Assembly: GCA_937858455.1 (NCBI GenBank)
Contig: CALLYN010000352.1
Coordinates: forward strand, 1 to 7,366
DNA: 7,366 nucleotides
Origin: an uncultured Kouleothrix sp.
GTDB taxonomy: Bacteria > Chloroflexota > Chloroflexia > Chloroflexales > Roseiflexaceae
Reading direction: 5' to 3'
The position numbers and the translations under genes were made by a program. Positions within the stretch are counted from its first letter, which is position 1. Each line of letters starts with the position of its first letter. Below, piece after piece: positions 6,493 through 7,366 of this stretch. Below the pieces are notes generated by a model. That model was not told where the DNA came from. It saw only the letters and a list, made by a program, of their open reading frames with translations, and did not search any database.

Positions 6493-6533
6493 GCCTGCGG
6501 CCTTCGGCCGCGATGCCGGCGGTGTTCGCAGGC
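6493..6533 (-). promoter_or_regulatory. GC-rich inverted repeats in the kinase 5' leader
   Basis: Positions 6493-6499 (GCCTGCG) pair with 6527-6533 (CGCAGGC) in a 7-bp stem. A competing hairpin, 6497-6502 with 6506-6511, has a 6-bp all-GC stem around TTC. The two share bases 6497-6499, so they cannot both form completely. If transcription starts near 6536, nearly the whole leader of about 57 nt is structured, and the start codon has no clear Shine-Dalgarno site. This may limit translation; the regulatory meaning is inferred. Confidence 0.3.
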
Positions 6534-6542
6534 GCTTTGTTG

Positions 6543-6571
6543 ATTATAGCATGGAGCGTGCCGTGTGAGAA
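6543..6571 (-). promoter_or_regulatory. Sigma-70-type promoter for the kinase gene
   Basis: On the minus strand TTCTCA (6571-6566, 4 of 6 to TTGACA) is followed by a 17-bp spacer and a perfect TATAAT at 6548-6543. TGC stands immediately before it, giving an extended -10. The predicted start is near 6536, about 57 bases upstream of the kinase ATG. It would drive the kinase and possibly hisC and the zinc-ribbon gene by read-through. Confidence 0.6.
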
Positions 6572-6579
6572 TATAGTTG

Positions 6580-6588
6580 TGTTATGAT
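6580..6588 (+). promoter_or_regulatory. Extended -10 promoter of the SirB1-family gene, probably leaderless
   Basis: TGTTATGAT combines a TGn extension with TATGAT, which matches TATAAT at 5 of 6 positions. No good -35 box stands 16-18 bases upstream, which is tolerated with an extended -10. The expected start, about 7 bases beyond the box, coincides with the A of the ATG at 6595, so the mRNA would have no leader. The lack of a Shine-Dalgarno site before that ATG agrees with this. Confidence 0.45.
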
Positions 6589-6594
6589 GGGCGC

Positions 6595-7366
6595 ATGCCG
6601 ACGATTCATCCAGCCCGCGCGCGTCTGCGGCTGCTTTTGCGCCGGCCTGTGGCCGAGCAGAGCCTGGCTGAGGCTGCGCTCTATATTGCCTGGGAAGACC
6701 AGGGGGTAGGCAACCCGCTGGCGGCGCTGCGCGAGCTCGACGGGCTGGCGGCGGCGGTGCGCGGCCGGCTGCCGGTGGGCCAGCCTGCGCGCGAGGTGGT
6801 GCTGGCGCTGAACCGCTTTTTGTTTGGCGAGGTTGGGTTTCGCGGCAACACCTGGAACTACAACGACCCGGCGAATAGCTTTCTCGACCGCGTGATCGAG
6901 CGCCGCGCCGGGCTGCCGATCACCCTCTCGGTGGTGTACCTGGAGGTCGGCTGGCGCCTGGGGCTGCCGCTCAGCGGCGCGGCGCTGCCGGGGCACTTCC
7001 TGGTGCGCTACGCCGACCCGGAGGAAGATCTATTCATCGACCCATTCAACCGCGGGCGGCTGTGGAGCCGTGAGGAGTGCCTGACGCAGATCGCCACGTT
7101 TTATGGCGCGGCCACGCCGCCGCTGGCGGCGCAGGCGTTCGAGCCGCCGCCGCTGCGCGCCGTACTGGCGCGGATTCTGCGCAACTTGAAGAATGTGTAC
7201 CTCGAGCGCGGGGCCTTTGCCGAGGCGCTGGCCGCGACCGACCGGATCGTGTTGATTGAGCCGGGGCAGGCGCAAGAAGTGCGCGATCGCGGGCTGCTGC
7301 GCGCGCGGCTCAACCAGCTCAACGGCGCGCTGGAGGATCTCGAGCGCTACGCGCGCATGGCGCCGC
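6595..7366 (+). CDS. SirB1-family transglutaminase-like protein with C-terminal TPR (3' end beyond window)
   Basis: The frame is open from ATG 6595 to the window edge, giving 257 residues plus one base, and no stop is seen. The protein resembles the SirB1/UPF0162 (E. coli YchA) family, a transglutaminase-like fold of unknown cellular role. Recognisable parts are the N-terminal helical region at about 20-80, NTWNYNDPANSFLDRVI at 85-101, and the core AGLPITLSVVYLEVGWRLGL at 105-124. PGHFLVRY follows at 132-139 with H134, and FIDPFNRGRLW at 147-157 with D149. Two TPR-like helical repeats run from about 195 to the edge, including EVRDRGLL. The core segment has no cysteine and the only one visible is C162, so the classical Cys-His-Asp triad is incomplete, as in E. 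coli YchA. E. coli YchA is 269 aa, so little is probably missing. An in-frame TAG at 6574 limits the start, and ATG 6595 is preferred over TTG 6577. Confidence 0.88.
   Translation, partial: MPTIHPARARLRLLLRRPVAEQSLAEAALYIAWEDQGVGNPLAALRELDGLAAAVRGRLPVGQPAREVVLALNRFLFGEVGFRGNTWNYNDPANSFLDRVIERRAGLPITLSVVYLEVGWRLGLPLSGAALPGHFLVRYADPEEDLFIDPFNRGRLWSREECLTQIATFYGAATPPLAAQAFEPPPLRAVLARILRNLKNVYLERGAFAEALAATDRIVLIEPGQAQEVRDRGLLRARLNQLNGALEDLERYARMAP

Noticed and set aside
6544..6996. 150-codon minus-strand frame opposite the SirB1-family gene
   Set aside because: It lies opposite conserved SirB1 motifs, is Arg/Gln/Pro-rich, and has no ribosome binding site or domain.

Overview
The window is a GC-rich bacterial chromosomal segment with five protein genes, four on the minus strand and one on the plus strand that runs off the right edge. 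GC content, the alanine- and proline-rich coding style, and the soluble GAF-GAF-PAS histidine kinase and zinc-ribbon/proline-rich/single-TM/jelly-roll protein suggest a filamentous-type Chloroflexota (Chloroflexia, perhaps near Roseiflexus or Kouleothrix). That placement is an inference from style and recognised families, not from any marker gene. I see no rRNA, tRNA, CRISPR array, insertion sequence or phage gene.

Layout from left to right. A perfect 22-bp stem-loop (21-67) closes a minus-strand gene for a UDP-glucose 6-dehydrogenase-family enzyme (108-1487), which starts at an internal Met behind a strong AAGGAG site. A 301-bp gap follows (1488-1788). It holds the probable ugd leader and promoter, a tiny minus-strand ORF with a good Shine-Dalgarno site, and an 18-bp stem-loop (1721-1761). 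That stem-loop lies just past the end of a minus-strand gene for a zinc-ribbon, proline-rich, single-pass membrane protein with a C-terminal LamG-like domain (1789-2994). Next come hisC, histidinol-phosphate aminotransferase (3072-4142), and a 754-aa soluble sensor histidine kinase (4215-6479). A 115-bp divergent promoter region (6480-6594) separates the kinase from a plus-strand SirB1/transglutaminase-like plus TPR gene (6595 to beyond 7366).

The kinase, hisC and zinc-ribbon genes are co-oriented with gaps of 72 and 77 bp and no visible terminator between them. They may form one transcription unit ending at the 1721-1761 hairpin, although their functions do not obviously connect. The ugd gene appears to be separate, with its own leader and its own hairpin. 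The divergent region is the best-defined regulatory site. The minus strand has TTCTCA-17 bp-TATAAT with an extended -10 TGC, and the plus strand has an extended -10 TGTTATGAT placed so that the SirB1-family mRNA would be leaderless.

Most of the window is ordinary housekeeping or signalling content, and I found no convincing new multi-gene system. The points most worth a second look are the zinc-ribbon/LamG membrane protein, the overlapping divergent promoters, the U-tract-less long hairpins, the orphan kinase with an insertion in its ATPase domain, and the mini-ORF in the ugd leader.
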